Shown: in pieces, positions 9,227 through 17,908 of the stretch | Numbering within the stretch: the stretch's first letter is position 1 | Layout: every line of letters starts with the position of its first letter | DNA from: Streptomyces chartreusis | GTDB lineage: Bacteria > Actinomycetota > Actinomycetes > Streptomycetales > Streptomycetaceae | Assembly: GCF_008704715.1 (NCBI RefSeq) | Contig: NZ_CP023689.1 | Span: forward strand, 7,254,001-7,318,000 | DNA: 64,000 bases | Direction of reading: 5' to 3' | The notes under the pieces: generated by a model | Told to the model about the DNA's origin: nothing | Databases searched by the model: none | What the model saw: the letters and a program-made list of their open reading frames with translations, nothing else | Translations under genes and position numbers: made by a program

Positions 9227-10426
9227 GTGGCAGCACCGCAGAACTACCTCGCAGTCATCAAAGTCATCGGTGTCGGCGGCGGTGGTGTCAATGCCATCAA
9301 CCGGATGATCGAGGTCGGTCTCAAGGGCGTCGAGTTCATCGCCATCAACACTGACGCACAGGCGCTGTTGATGAGCGACGCCGACGTCAAGCTCGACGTC
9401 GGCCGGGAACTCACCCGCGGACTCGGCGCCGGAGCCAACCCGGCCGTCGGCCGCAAGGCCGCCGAGGACCACCGCGAGGAGATCGAGGAGGTCCTCAAGG
9501 GGGCCGACATGGTCTTCGTGACGGCCGGTGAAGGCGGCGGCACCGGCACCGGCGGCGCGCCCGTCGTGGCCAACATCGCCCGCTCCCTGGGTGCCCTCAC
9601 CATCGGTGTGGTCACCCGCCCGTTCACCTTCGAGGGACGGCGCCGCGCCAACCAGGCCGAGGACGGCATCGCCGAACTCCGCGAAGAGGTCGACACCCTC
9701 ATCGTCATCCCGAACGACCGGCTGCTGTCCATCTCGGACCGCCAGGTCTCGGTGCTCGACGCCTTCAAGTCGGCCGACCAGGTCCTGCTCTCCGGTGTCC
9801 AGGGCATCACCGACCTCATCACCACGCCCGGCCTGATCAACCTCGACTTCGCCGACGTCAAGTCGGTCATGTCCGAGGCCGGTTCGGCCCTCATGGGCAT
9901 CGGATCGGCCCGTGGCGACGACCGCGCGGTGGCCGCGGCCGAGATGGCGATCTCCTCGCCGCTCCTCGAGGCGTCCATCGACGGCGCCCGGGGCGTGCTG
10001 CTCTCCATCTCCGGTGGCTCCGACCTCGGCCTGTTCGAGATCAACGAAGCGGCCCAGCTGGTCAGCGAGGCCGCCCACCCCGAGGCCAACATCATCTTCG
10101 GCGCGGTCATCGACGACGCCCTCGGCGACGAGGTCCGGGTGACCGTGATCGCCGCCGGCTTCGACGGCGGCCAGCCGCCGGCCCGCCGGGACAACGTCCT
10201 CGGCTCGACCTCCTCCTCGCCCCGCCGCGAGGAGCAGCCCGCTCCGGCGCGGCAGCCCGAGAGCCGCCCGTCCTTCGGCTCGCTCGGCAGTGTCACGCCG
10301 AAGGAGGAGCCGGAGCCCACGCCGGAGCCGGTGGCCGACATCCCGGTCGCCCCGCCGGTCCCGCCGTCCCGGACCTACGCCGACAGTGCGGCGGAGGAGC
10401 TGGACGTCCCGGACTTCCTTAAGTGA
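9227..10426 (+). CDS. ftsZ: cell division GTPase FtsZ
   Basis: Tubulin-like GTPase that forms Z-rings and, in sporulating hyphae, Z-ladders. The 399-residue protein has the tubulin signature GGGTGTG near residues 104-110, NTDAQAL in the nucleotide pocket, a compact GTPase core to about residue 315, a Pro/Glu-rich linker, and the conserved C-terminal peptide ending ELDVPDFLK that binds partners such as SepF. The GTG start begins MAAPQNYLAVIKVIGVGGGG. It is separated from ftsQ by a 287-base regulatory interval, so it can be expressed independently of the operon. Confidence 0.98.
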   Translation: MAAPQNYLAVIKVIGVGGGGVNAINRMIEVGLKGVEFIAINTDAQALLMSDADVKLDVGRELTRGLGAGANPAVGRKAAEDHREEIEEVLKGADMVFVTAGEGGGTGTGGAPVVANIARSLGALTIGVVTRPFTFEGRRRANQAEDGIAELREEVDTLIVIPNDRLLSISDRQVSVLDAFKSADQVLLSGVQGITDLITTPGLINLDFADVKSVMSEAGSALMGIGSARGDDRAVAAAEMAISSPLLEASIDGARGVLLSISGGSDLGLFEINEAAQLVSEAAHPEANIIFGAVIDDALGDEVRVTVIAAGFDGGQPPARRDNVLGSTSSSPRREEQPAPARQPESRPSFGSLGSVTPKEEPEPTPEPVADIPVAPPVPPSRTYADSAAEELDVPDFLK

Positions 10427-10436
10427 TCCTTCTGAC

Positions 10437-11165
10437 GTGATAGGACAGCGCGACACCGTGAGCGGCGCGCACTTCGCTTTCACCGACAGGTGGGGCGGGG
10501 TGAGCGCCGCTCCGTATGAGGAGCTCAACCTCGGCGGAGCGGTCGGCGACGACCCAGGGACCGTGACGGCCAACCGCGACATCGCCGCCAAGTCGCTCGG
10601 GCTCGACCCGGGCGACGTCGTCTGGATGAACCAGGTGCACGGGTCGGACGTCACCGTGGTCGACGGACCGTGGCGTGATCGTCCGGTTCCCGAGGTCGAC
10701 GCGATCGTCACCGCGCGGCGGTGTCTCGCCCTCGCCGTCCTCACCGCCGACTGCGTGCCGGTCCTGCTGGCCGACCCGGTCGCCGGGATCGTTGCCGCGG
10801 CCCACGCGGGACGGCCCGGCATGATCGCCGGGGTCGTCCCGGCGGCGCTGCGCGCGATGACGGAACTGGGCGCCGACCCCGCCCGGATCGTCGCCCGCAC
10901 CGGCCCGGCCGTCTGCGGCCGGTGCTACGAGGTGCCGGACGCGATGCGCGCCGAGGTGGCCGCCGAGGAACCGACGGCGTACGCCGAGACGAGCTGGGGC
11001 ACGCCGGCGGTGGACGTGGCCGCCGGAGTGCACGCCCAGCTCGCGCGGCTCGGGGTGCACGACCGGGCGCAGTCCCCGGTGTGCACGCTGGAGTCGGGTG
11101 ACCACTTCTCGTATCGCCGAGACCGCACCACGGGGCGGCTCGCGGGATATGTCTGGCTGGACTGA
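10437..11165 (+). CDS. pgeF: peptidoglycan editing factor PgeF / YfiH-type laccase-domain protein
   Basis: Member of the DUF152/multicopper polyphenol oxidase-like family, now associated with purine nucleoside hydrolysis or phosphorolysis and, in E. coli, with correcting wrongly built muropeptides. The 242-residue protein carries the zinc-site motifs TADCVPVLLAD, AAHAG and VCGRCYEV. The GTG start (MIGQRDTVSG) is 10 bases after ftsZ. The frame is open further back inside ftsZ, but that part is out of frame with FtsZ and lacks family similarity. A conserved ftsZ neighbour in actinobacteria. Its biological substrate here is not evident. Confidence 0.85.
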   Translation: MIGQRDTVSGAHFAFTDRWGGVSAAPYEELNLGGAVGDDPGTVTANRDIAAKSLGLDPGDVVWMNQVHGSDVTVVDGPWRDRPVPEVDAIVTARRCLALAVLTADCVPVLLADPVAGIVAAAHAGRPGMIAGVVPAALRAMTELGADPARIVARTGPAVCGRCYEVPDAMRAEVAAEEPTAYAETSWGTPAVDVAAGVHAQLARLGVHDRAQSPVCTLESGDHFSYRRDRTTGRLAGYVWLD

Positions 11166-11891
11166 ATGGACATGAAGGACCGTAAGGACGAACTCGCCGC
11201 AAATCTGGCGCAGGTGGAGGAACGAATCGCCGCCGCCTGTGCGGCCGCCGGGCGTGCCCGCGAGGAGGTGACCCTCATCGTGGTCACCAAGACCTACCCC
11301 GCGAGCGATGTGCGGATCCTGTCGGAACTCGGTGTGCGCCACGTCGCCGAGAACCGCGACCAGGACGCGGCGCCCAAGGCCGCCGAATGCTCGGACCTGC
11401 CCCTCGCCTGGCACTTCGTCGGGCAGTTGCAGACCAACAAGGTGCGGTCCGTGGTCGGTTACGCGGACCTCGTGCAGTCGGTGGACCGCTCCCGGCTGGT
11501 GACGGCGCTCTCCAAGGAGGCCGTGCGGCAGGAACGCGAGGTGGGCTGCCTGATCCAGGTGGCGCTGGACGCCGGCGAGAGCGCCCGCGGTGAGCGGGGC
11601 GGTGTGGCACCGGGCGGCATCGAGGAGTTGGCCGGGCTCGTCGCCAAGGCTCCGGGGTTGCGGATGGCCGGGCTGATGACCGTCGCGCCGCTCACCGGGG
11701 AGTATGCGGGGCGCCAACAGGCGGCCTTCGAGCGGTTGATGGATTTGTCGACCGACCTGCGGCGAGCCCATCCGGCTGCGAACATGGTGTCGGCAGGGAT
11801 GAGTGCGGATCTCGAGGAGGCGGTGGCGGCGGGTGCGACACATGTGCGCGTCGGCACTGCGGTACTCGGAGTCCGCCCCAGGCTCGGGTAA
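11166..11891 (+). CDS. YggS/PROSC-family pyridoxal phosphate homeostasis protein
   Basis: A 241-residue TIM-barrel PLP-binding protein of the YggS (PLPBP) family, which buffers free pyridoxal phosphate and affects amino-acid pools and has no proven catalytic reaction. The PLP lysine is in VVTKTYP near residue 41, and further family blocks are WHFVGQLQTNK and AGMSADLEEAV near the C terminus. ATG directly abuts the pgeF stop codon, so the pair is translationally linked. Its place next to sepF and ftsZ is conserved across actinobacteria and many firmicutes. Confidence 0.9.
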   Translation: MDMKDRKDELAANLAQVEERIAAACAAAGRAREEVTLIVVTKTYPASDVRILSELGVRHVAENRDQDAAPKAAECSDLPLAWHFVGQLQTNKVRSVVGYADLVQSVDRSRLVTALSKEAVRQEREVGCLIQVALDAGESARGERGGVAPGGIEELAGLVAKAPGLRMAGLMTVAPLTGEYAGRQQAAFERLMDLSTDLRRAHPAANMVSAGMSADLEEAVAAGATHVRVGTAVLGVRPRLG

Positions 11892-12016
11892 CGTCGCCAA
11901 GAAGTCGGACCACAGCAGAAAATATGGTCAATGTCGCCGAAAGGCGGGCGTAACGACCTCGTGGATGGCGGGCACTTGGCAGTCGCCGATCCACCACAGA
12001 GCGGAGGACTCAGAGC

Positions 12017-12658
12017 ATGGCCGGCGCGATGCGCAAGATGGCGGTCTACCTCGGCCTCGTGGAGGACGATGGGTACGACGGCCGGGGGTTCGACCCCGAT
12101 GACGACTTCGAGCCCGAACTGGACCCGGAGCCCGAGCGGGACCACCGACGGCATGAGCCGTCTCACCAGTCCCACAGCGCACATCAGTCCCAAAGGGACG
12201 AAGAGGTGCGAATCATTCAGCCGCCCGCGCCTCGCGAACCCGTGGCCCGTGCGACTTCGCTACCCGCGGAATCCGGCCGCCCGGCGCGCATCGCGCCCGT
12301 GGCGTCCATCACACAAGAACGCGCAAGCCTGGAGAAGAACGCACCGGTGATCATGCCCAAGGTCGTGTCGGAACGAGAGCCGTACCGGATCACCACACTT
12401 CACCCCCGGACCTACAACGAGGCCCGTACCATCGGGGAACACTTCCGTGAGGGCACCCCGGTGATCATGAATCTGACTGAGATGGACGACACAGACGCGA
12501 AGCGACTTGTCGACTTTGCGGCAGGTTTGGTGTTTGGTCTTCACGGCAGCATCGAGCGGGTGACGCAGAAGGTGTTCCTGTTGTCGCCTGCTAACGTCGA
12601 TGTCACGGCGGAGGACAAGGCCCGCATCGCAGAGGGCGGGTTCTTCAACCAGAGCTGA
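12017..12658 (+). CDS. sepF: cell division protein SepF
   Basis: SepF polymerises into arcs, binds the FtsZ C-terminal peptide and tethers FtsZ to membrane, replacing FtsA, which is absent from this cluster. The 213-residue protein has an N-terminal amphipathic stretch (AMRKMAVYLGLVED), a variable acidic/His-rich linker, and the DUF552 core from about residue 115 with PRTYNEARTIGEHFREG and VDFAAGLVFGL. ATG at 12017 has GGAGGA upstream. The 125 bases before it may hold a promoter (TATGGT near 11934), but no clear -35 was seen. Confidence 0.93.
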   Translation: MAGAMRKMAVYLGLVEDDGYDGRGFDPDDDFEPELDPEPERDHRRHEPSHQSHSAHQSQRDEEVRIIQPPAPREPVARATSLPAESGRPARIAPVASITQERASLEKNAPVIMPKVVSEREPYRITTLHPRTYNEARTIGEHFREGTPVIMNLTEMDDTDAKRLVDFAAGLVFGLHGSIERVTQKVFLLSPANVDVTAEDKARIAEGGFFNQS

Positions 12659-12717
12659 GACGCACCACCGGAAGAACAGCACGGAACTGGGAAACAGGGG
12701 AGAGGGAAACACCAGTC

Positions 12718-13005
12718 ATGAGCGTGGTCTTGCAGGTTCTCTACATCGCGCTGATGGTGTTCCTCATCGTGCTCATCTTCCGGTTGGTCATGGACTACGT
12801 CTTCCAGTTCGCCCGCTCATGGCAACCCGGCAAGGCGATGGTGGTCGTTCTGGAGGCCACCTACACTGTCACTGATCCACCGCTGAAGCTTCTGCGGCGG
12901 TTCATCCCGCCGCTGCGTCTCGGGGGCGTGGCGCTCGACCTGTCCTTCTTCGTACTGATGATCATCGTCTACATCCTGATCACCGTTGTACGGAGCGCGA
13001 TGTGA
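12718..13005 (+). CDS. YggT/YlmG-family membrane protein
   Basis: Small integral membrane protein (95 residues) with two predicted helices, about residues 2-25 and 70-94, around a short cytoplasmic loop. The family lies between sepF and divIVA in most actinobacteria and firmicutes. It is linked to division or envelope homeostasis, although its molecular role is not settled. ATG at 12718 follows a purine-rich GGGGAGAGGGAAA stretch at some distance. It is 59 bases after sepF and 55 bases before divIVA. Confidence 0.85.
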   Translation: MSVVLQVLYIALMVFLIVLIFRLVMDYVFQFARSWQPGKAMVVVLEATYTVTDPPLKLLRRFIPPLRLGGVALDLSFFVLMIIVYILITVVRSAM

Positions 13006-13060
13006 ACGATGTGACAGATACGGTCTTGCCGACTGCCGACGACTACGTTGAGGTGAAGAG

Positions 13061-14236
13061 ATGCCGTTGACCCCCGAGGACGTGCGGAACAAGCAGTTCA
13101 CGACCGTCCGCCTCCGAGAAGGCTATGACGAGGACGAGGTCGATGCCTTCCTCGATGAGGTCGAAGCCGAACTGACGCGCCTGCTCCGCGAGAACGAGGA
13201 CCTGCGCGCCAAGCTGGCCGCGGCCACGCGTGCTGCTGCCCAGAACCAGCAGAACATGCGCAAGCCTCCGGAGGGGCCCGGCGGTCCGCAGGACCAGCAG
13301 CAGGGCGGTATGCCCCAGCAGGGCGGAATGCCTCAGGGCGGTATGCCCCAGGGCGGAATGCCGCAGCAGGGCATGCGCGGTCCGGGGGCTCCTGTCCCCG
13401 CCGGCATATCGGGCCCGCCGCAGCAGCAGATGGGTGGCCCCATGGGTGGTCCGCCCCAGCTGCCGAGCGGTGCCCCGCAGCTGCCCGCCGGTCCCGGCGG
13501 TCAGGGTGGCCCTCAGGGTCCCGGTCCGATGGGCCAGGGTCCGGGGCCGATGGGCCAGCCCCCCATGCAGCAGATGGGCGGCCCGATGGGCGGACCCATG
13601 GGTGGCCCGATGGGCGGTCCCGGTCAGGGCGGCCCCGGCGGCGACAGCGCCGCACGCGTTCTGTCGCTCGCGCAGCAGACCGCCGACCAGGCGATCGCCG
13701 AGGCCCGCTCCGAGGCCAACAAGATCGTCGGCGAGGCGCGTTCGCGTGCCGAGGGCCTCGAGCGTGACGCCCGTGCCAAGGCCGACGCCCTGGAGCGGGA
13801 CGCGCAGGAGAAGCACCGCGTCGCGATGGGCTCCCTGGAGTCCGCCCGCGCCACGCTGGAGCGCAAGGTCGAGGACCTGCGCGGCTTCGAGCGCGAGTAC
13901 CGCACGCGACTGAAGTCCTACCTCGAGTCCCAGCTGCGCCAGCTGGAGACGCAGGCGGACGACTCGCTCGCCCCGCCGCGCACTCCGGCCGCCGCGTCGC
14001 TCCCGCCGTCCCCGGCGCCTTCCATGGCTCCGGCCGGTGCGAGTGCCCCGTCGTACGGCGGCAACCAGGGCATGGGCGGCGCCCCGTCCCCGGCTGCTCC
14101 GTCCTATGGCGGTCAGCAGCAGATGTCCCCGGCGATGACCCAGCCGATGGCTCCGGTCCGGCCGCAGGGCCCCGGCCCCATGGGTCAGGCCCCGTCGCCG
14201 ATGCGCGGGTTCCTCATCGACGAGGATGACAACTGA
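13061..14236 (+). CDS. divIVA: polar growth determinant DivIVA
   Basis: Coiled-coil scaffold that marks hyphal tips and directs polar wall synthesis in Streptomyces. The 391-residue protein has the lipid-binding DivIVA domain (residues 1-60, beginning MPLTPEDVRNKQF), a first coiled coil, then a long Gly/Pro/Gln/Met-rich insert (about residues 70-195), a second long coiled coil (about 200-300, charged heptads) and a Pro/Ser/Ala-rich tail ending MRGFLIDEDDN. The insert is made of short repeats and is typical of Streptomyces DivIVA. Last gene of the dcw run; a strong terminator follows. Confidence 0.96.
   Translation: MPLTPEDVRNKQFTTVRLREGYDEDEVDAFLDEVEAELTRLLRENEDLRAKLAAATRAAAQNQQNMRKPPEGPGGPQDQQQGGMPQQGGMPQGGMPQGGMPQQGMRGPGAPVPAGISGPPQQQMGGPMGGPPQLPSGAPQLPAGPGGQGGPQGPGPMGQGPGPMGQPPMQQMGGPMGGPMGGPMGGPGQGGPGGDSAARVLSLAQQTADQAIAEARSEANKIVGEARSRAEGLERDARAKADALERDAQEKHRVAMGSLESARATLERKVEDLRGFEREYRTRLKSYLESQLRQLETQADDSLAPPRTPAAASLPPSPAPSMAPAGASAPSYGGNQGMGGAPSPAAPSYGGQQQMSPAMTQPMAPVRPQGPGPMGQAPSPMRGFLIDEDDN
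13304..13620 (+). repeat. tandem-repeat region inside divIVA
   Basis: From 13304 to about 13377 the DNA repeats a roughly 15-18 base unit encoding GGMPQ or GGMPQQ five times. From about 13420 to 13620 a second array encodes MGGP and GPMGQ units. Both arrays are in frame, so unit gain or loss by slippage would keep the protein intact while altering the linker length. Confidence 0.85.
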
Positions 14237-14271
14237 CGGTTGGTAGTACGCCGTAGGCGTCGGCAGCGTTC

Positions 14272-14309
14272 AGGGCGGGGCCCCGGATTTCGATCCGGGG
14301 CCCCGCCCT
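14272..14309 (+). terminator. divIVA terminator
   Basis: A perfect 17-bp stem (14272-14288 with 14293-14309) closed by a TTCG tetraloop and followed by TTTT, 36 bases after the divIVA stop. UUCG loops are exceptionally stable in RNA, so this should end the dcw transcript efficiently. Confidence 0.92.
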
Positions 14310-14380
14310 TTTGCTACGCGTGTTCACGGAGTTTGCGGTGTTTGTTCGCAGCCCGGTGTGGGTGTCCGACGTACGCAACG

Positions 14381-14428
14381 CCGAAGGCCCGGGACCACCA
14401 AGATTCTTTGGTGGTCCCGGGCCTTCGG
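14381..14428 (-). terminator. ileS terminator (possibly bidirectional)
   Basis: A perfect 21-bp inverted repeat (14381-14401 with 14408-14428, loop of six) lies 18 bases downstream of the ileS stop on the minus strand. With the divIVA hairpin it separates two convergent transcription units. Confidence 0.85.
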
Positions 14429-14446
14429 TCGTGCGGGCGGGTCCCG

Positions 14447-17400
14447 CTACTGCTTGCGCAGGCGGAACGTCAGGGTCAGACCCTCGTCCGTGAAGGCGGC
14501 GCCGTATGTGTCGTCCGCCTCACCCTGGGCGAAGTCCGTCGCCAGGACCTCGTCGGCGATCAGCTCGGCGTGCTCGGCGAGCGCCGCGATCGTCGCCGGG
14601 TCCGTCGCCGTCCAGCGCAGGGCGATGCGGTCGGCAACGTCCAGGCCGCTGTTCTTGCGGGCCTCCTGGATCAGGCGGATCGCGTCACGGGCCAGGCCCG
14701 CACGGCGCAGCTCCTCCGTGATCTCCAGGTCCAGGGCGACCGTGGCACCCGAGTCGGACGCCACCGACCAGCCCTCGCGCGGGGTCTCCGTGATGATCAC
14801 CTCGTCCGGGGCGAGGGCGACCGTCTCACCGTCGACCTCGACCGACGCGGTGCCCTCGCGCAGGGCCAGGGACAGCGCCGCCGCGTCCGCGTTCGCGATG
14901 GCCTTCGCCACATCCTGGACGCGCTTGCCGAACCGCTTGCCCAGGGCGCGGAAGTTCGCCTTGGCGGTGGTGTCGACCAGGCTGCCGCCGACCTCGGAGA
15001 GCGAGGCGAGCGAGCTCACATTCAGCTCCTCCGTGATTTGCGTGTGCAGCTCACGGTCGAGGGCGTCGAAGCCCGCGACGGCCACCAGGGCCCGGGACAG
15101 CGGCTGGCGGGTCTTGACGCCCGACTCCGCGCGCGTGGCACGGCCCAGCTCGACCAGCCGGCGCACCAGGACCATCTGCTTCGACAGCTCCGGGTCGATC
15201 GCCGACAGGTCCGCCTCCGGCCAGGCCGCCAGGTGCACCGACTCCGGGGCGCCCGGGGTGACCGGGACGACCAGGTCCTGCCAGACCCGCTCGGTGATGA
15301 ACGGGGTCAGCGGGGCCATCAGCTTGGTGACCGTCTCGACGACCTCGTGCAGGGTGCGCAGCGCCGCCTTGTCGCCCTGCCAGAAGCGGCGACGCGAGCG
15401 GCGGACGTACCAGTTGGACAGGTCGTCGACGAACGCCGAGAGCAGCTTGCCGGCGCGCTGGGTGTCGTAGGCGTCCAGGGACTGGGTCATCTGGTCGACC
15501 AGCGCGTGCAGTTCGGACAGCAGCCAGCGGTCCAGGACCGGGCGGTCGGCCGGGGCCGGGTCGGCCGCGGAGGGCGCCCAGTTCGACGTACGGGCGTACA
15601 GGGCCTGGAAGGCGACCGTGTTCCAGTACGTCAGGAGCGTCTTGCGGACGACCTCCTGGATCGTGCCGTGGCCCACGCGGCGGGCCGCCCACGGGGAGCC
15701 GCCGGCCGCCATGAACCAGCGCACCGCGTCGGCGCCGTGCTGGTCCATCAGCGGGATCGGCTGGAGGATGTTGCCCAGGTGCTTGGACATCTTGCGGCCG
15801 TCCTCGGCGAGGATGTGGCCGAGGCAGACGACGTTCTCGTACGACGACTTGTCGAAGACCAGCGTGCCGATCGCCATCAGCGTGTAGAACCAGCCGCGGG
15901 TCTGGTCGATGGCCTCGCAGATGAACTGCGCCGGGTAGCGGGCCTCGAACAGCTCCTTGTTCTTGTACGGGTAGCCCCACTGCGCGAACGGCATCGAGCC
16001 CGAGTCGTACCAGGCGTCGATGACCTCCGGCACGCGCGTGGCCGTCTTCGCGCAACTCGGGCAGTCGAAGGTGACGTCGTCGATGTACGGGCGGTGCGGG
16101 TCGAGGGCCGACTGGTCGGTGCCGGTCAGCTCGGTGAGCTCCGCGCGGGAGCCGACCACGGTGAGGTGGTCGTCCTCGCAGCGCCAGATCGGCAGCGGGG
16201 TGCCCCAGTAGCGGTTGCGGGAGAGCGCCCAGTCGATGTTGTTGTTCAGCCAGTCGCCGTACCGGCCGTGCTTGACCGTCTCCGGGAACCAGTTGGTGTC
16301 CTCGTTCTCCTGGAGGAGGCGGTCCTTGATGGCGGTGGTGCGGATGTACCAGGACGGCTGCGCGTAGTAGAGCAGCGCGGTGTGGCAGCGCCAGCAGTGC
16401 GGGTAGCTGTGCTCGTACGGGATGTGCCGGAAGAGCAGGCCGCGCTGCTGGAGGTCCTCGGTGAGCTTCTCGTCGGCCTTCTTGAAGAAGACGCCGCCGA
16501 CCAGGGGGACGTCCTCCTCGAAGGTGCCGTCGGGGCGGACCGGGTTCACCACCGGCAGGCCGTAGGCGCGGCAGACCTTGAGGTCGTCCTCACCGAAGGC
16601 GGGGGACTGGTGGACCAGACCCGTGCCGTCCTCGGTGGTGACGTACTCGGCGTTGACCACGTAGTGGGTGCCGCCCTCGGCCTCCGGGAACTCGACCAGC
16701 TCGAACGGACGTTGATACGTCCAGCGCTCCATCTCGGCGCCGGTGAAGGTCTGGCCGGTGGTCTCCCAGCCCTCCCCGAGGGCCTTGGCGAGAAGCGGCT
16801 CGGCGACGACGAGCTTCTCGGTGCCTTCGGGGCCGTTCGTCGCGACGACGTACGTGACCTCGGGGTGCGCGGCCACGGCCGTGTTGGAGACGAGCGTCCA
16901 GGGCGTGGTCGTCCACACCAGGAGCGCGGCCTCGCCGGCGAGCGGACCGGAGGTGAGCGGGAAACGGACGTACACGGACGGGTCGACGACCGTCTCGTAG
17001 CCCTGCGCCAGCTCGTGGTCGGAGAGGCCGGTGCCGCAGCGCGGGCACCACGGGGCGACGCGGTGGTCCTGGACCAGCAGGCCCTTGTTGAAGATCTCCT
17101 TGAGCGACCACCAGACGGACTCGATGTACTCGGGTTCCATCGTGACGTAGGCGTCGTCGAGGTCGACCCAGTAGCCCATGCGGGTCGTCAGGTCGGAGAA
17201 GGCGTCGGTGTGGCGCAGCACGGACTCGCGGCACTTGGCGTTGAACTCGGCGATGCCGTACGCCTCGATGTCCTTCTTGCCGCTGAAGCCGAGCTCCTTC
17301 TCGACCGCCAGCTCCACCGGCAGGCCGTGGCAGTCCCAGCCGGCCTTGCGGGCCACGTGGTAGCCGCGCATGGTGCGGAAGCGGGGGAAGACGTCCTTGA

Positions 17401-17602
17401 AGACGCGGGCCTCGATGTGGTGGGCGCCGGGCATGCCGTTGGCGGTGGGCGGGCCCTCGTAGAACACCCACTCGGGGCGGCCCTCGGACTGCTCCAGGCT
17501 CTTGGCGAAGATCTTCTGCTCGCGCCAGAAGTCGAGCACCGCGTGCTCGAGCGCGGGCAGGTCGACCTGGGCGGGCACCTGGCGGTACGTCGGCGTTGTC
17601 AT
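14447..17602 (-). CDS. ileS: isoleucyl-tRNA synthetase
   Basis: Charges tRNA-Ile with isoleucine. The 1051-residue protein is of the long, eukaryote-like clade: the HIGH-class motif reads GAHHIEAR (residues 59-66) rather than the usual bacterial form, followed by WDCHGLPVE, and the second signature is KMSKH near residue 603. An editing domain and a C-terminal anticodon-binding domain follow in the expected order. ATG at 17602 is preceded by CCGGAGGAAG. The frame is open 96 bases further upstream, but that part is the T-box leader. Expression is likely set by tRNA-Ile charging. Confidence 0.97.
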   Translation of the reverse strand: MTTPTYRQVPAQVDLPALEHAVLDFWREQKIFAKSLEQSEGRPEWVFYEGPPTANGMPGAHHIEARVFKDVFPRFRTMRGYHVARKAGWDCHGLPVELAVEKELGFSGKKDIEAYGIAEFNAKCRESVLRHTDAFSDLTTRMGYWVDLDDAYVTMEPEYIESVWWSLKEIFNKGLLVQDHRVAPWCPRCGTGLSDHELAQGYETVVDPSVYVRFPLTSGPLAGEAALLVWTTTPWTLVSNTAVAAHPEVTYVVATNGPEGTEKLVVAEPLLAKALGEGWETTGQTFTGAEMERWTYQRPFELVEFPEAEGGTHYVVNAEYVTTEDGTGLVHQSPAFGEDDLKVCRAYGLPVVNPVRPDGTFEEDVPLVGGVFFKKADEKLTEDLQQRGLLFRHIPYEHSYPHCWRCHTALLYYAQPSWYIRTTAIKDRLLQENEDTNWFPETVKHGRYGDWLNNNIDWALSRNRYWGTPLPIWRCEDDHLTVVGSRAELTELTGTDQSALDPHRPYIDDVTFDCPSCAKTATRVPEVIDAWYDSGSMPFAQWGYPYKNKELFEARYPAQFICEAIDQTRGWFYTLMAIGTLVFDKSSYENVVCLGHILAEDGRKMSKHLGNILQPIPLMDQHGADAVRWFMAAGGSPWAARRVGHGTIQEVVRKTLLTYWNTVAFQALYARTSNWAPSAADPAPADRPVLDRWLLSELHALVDQMTQSLDAYDTQRAGKLLSAFVDDLSNWYVRRSRRRFWQGDKAALRTLHEVVETVTKLMAPLTPFITERVWQDLVVPVTPGAPESVHLAAWPEADLSAIDPELSKQMVLVRRLVELGRATRAESGVKTRQPLSRALVAVAGFDALDRELHTQITEELNVSSLASLSEVGGSLVDTTAKANFRALGKRFGKRVQDVAKAIANADAAALSLALREGTASVEVDGETVALAPDEVIITETPREGWSVASDSGATVALDLEITEELRRAGLARDAIRLIQEARKNSGLDVADRIALRWTATDPATIAALAEHAELIADEVLATDFAQGEADDTYGAAFTDEGLTLTFRLRKQ

Positions 17603-17908
17603 CAGCGAGCTTCCTCCGGCGGACTTGCTGCCTTCCGTCCGGAGGGACGAGAGCCGAATCTTCCTTACGCCGGTTTCGGCGCGCTCCCGCGGTACCACCC
17701 TCCTTGGCCCTCCGACGCGAGGTGTGCGTCGGCGAGCCCCCTCATTGGGGTCGCGATACCGGGTCTACCGGCCACTGCCTGTCGGCTGCGGCTTTCTTCC
17801 GGCGGCTCCGGGGTGATCTTCACGTCGCGCTCGCCCCCGGGCTTCCACCGTCCCCGGGTCGCTCTGGGCTGCGTACGCCGCTACTCGTCCCCATCCACGC
17901 TTTTCGCT
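17603..17908 (-). promoter_or_regulatory. T-box riboswitch (translational type) in the ileS leader
   Basis: On the minus strand the leader contains AGGGTGGTACCGCGG (17701 down to 17687), the canonical T-box sequence that pairs with the uncharged tRNA acceptor end. About 115 bases upstream, an ATC isoleucine triplet (plus 17815-17817) sits in a small GTG/CAC-closed loop and is the likely specifier. Downstream, CCTCCGGACGGA (plus 17634-17645) is complementary to TCCGCCGGAGG, which holds the ileS Shine-Dalgarno (plus 17613-17623), with one bulge. That predicts sequestration of the ribosome site, so regulation at translation rather than termination. A possible -10 (TACACT, plus 17915-17920) would start the leader near 17908. 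Confidence 0.9.

Noticed and set aside
13230..13655. Repetitive DNA in divIVA considered as a possible CRISPR-like array
   Set aside because: Units are contiguous in-frame codons with no unique spacers.
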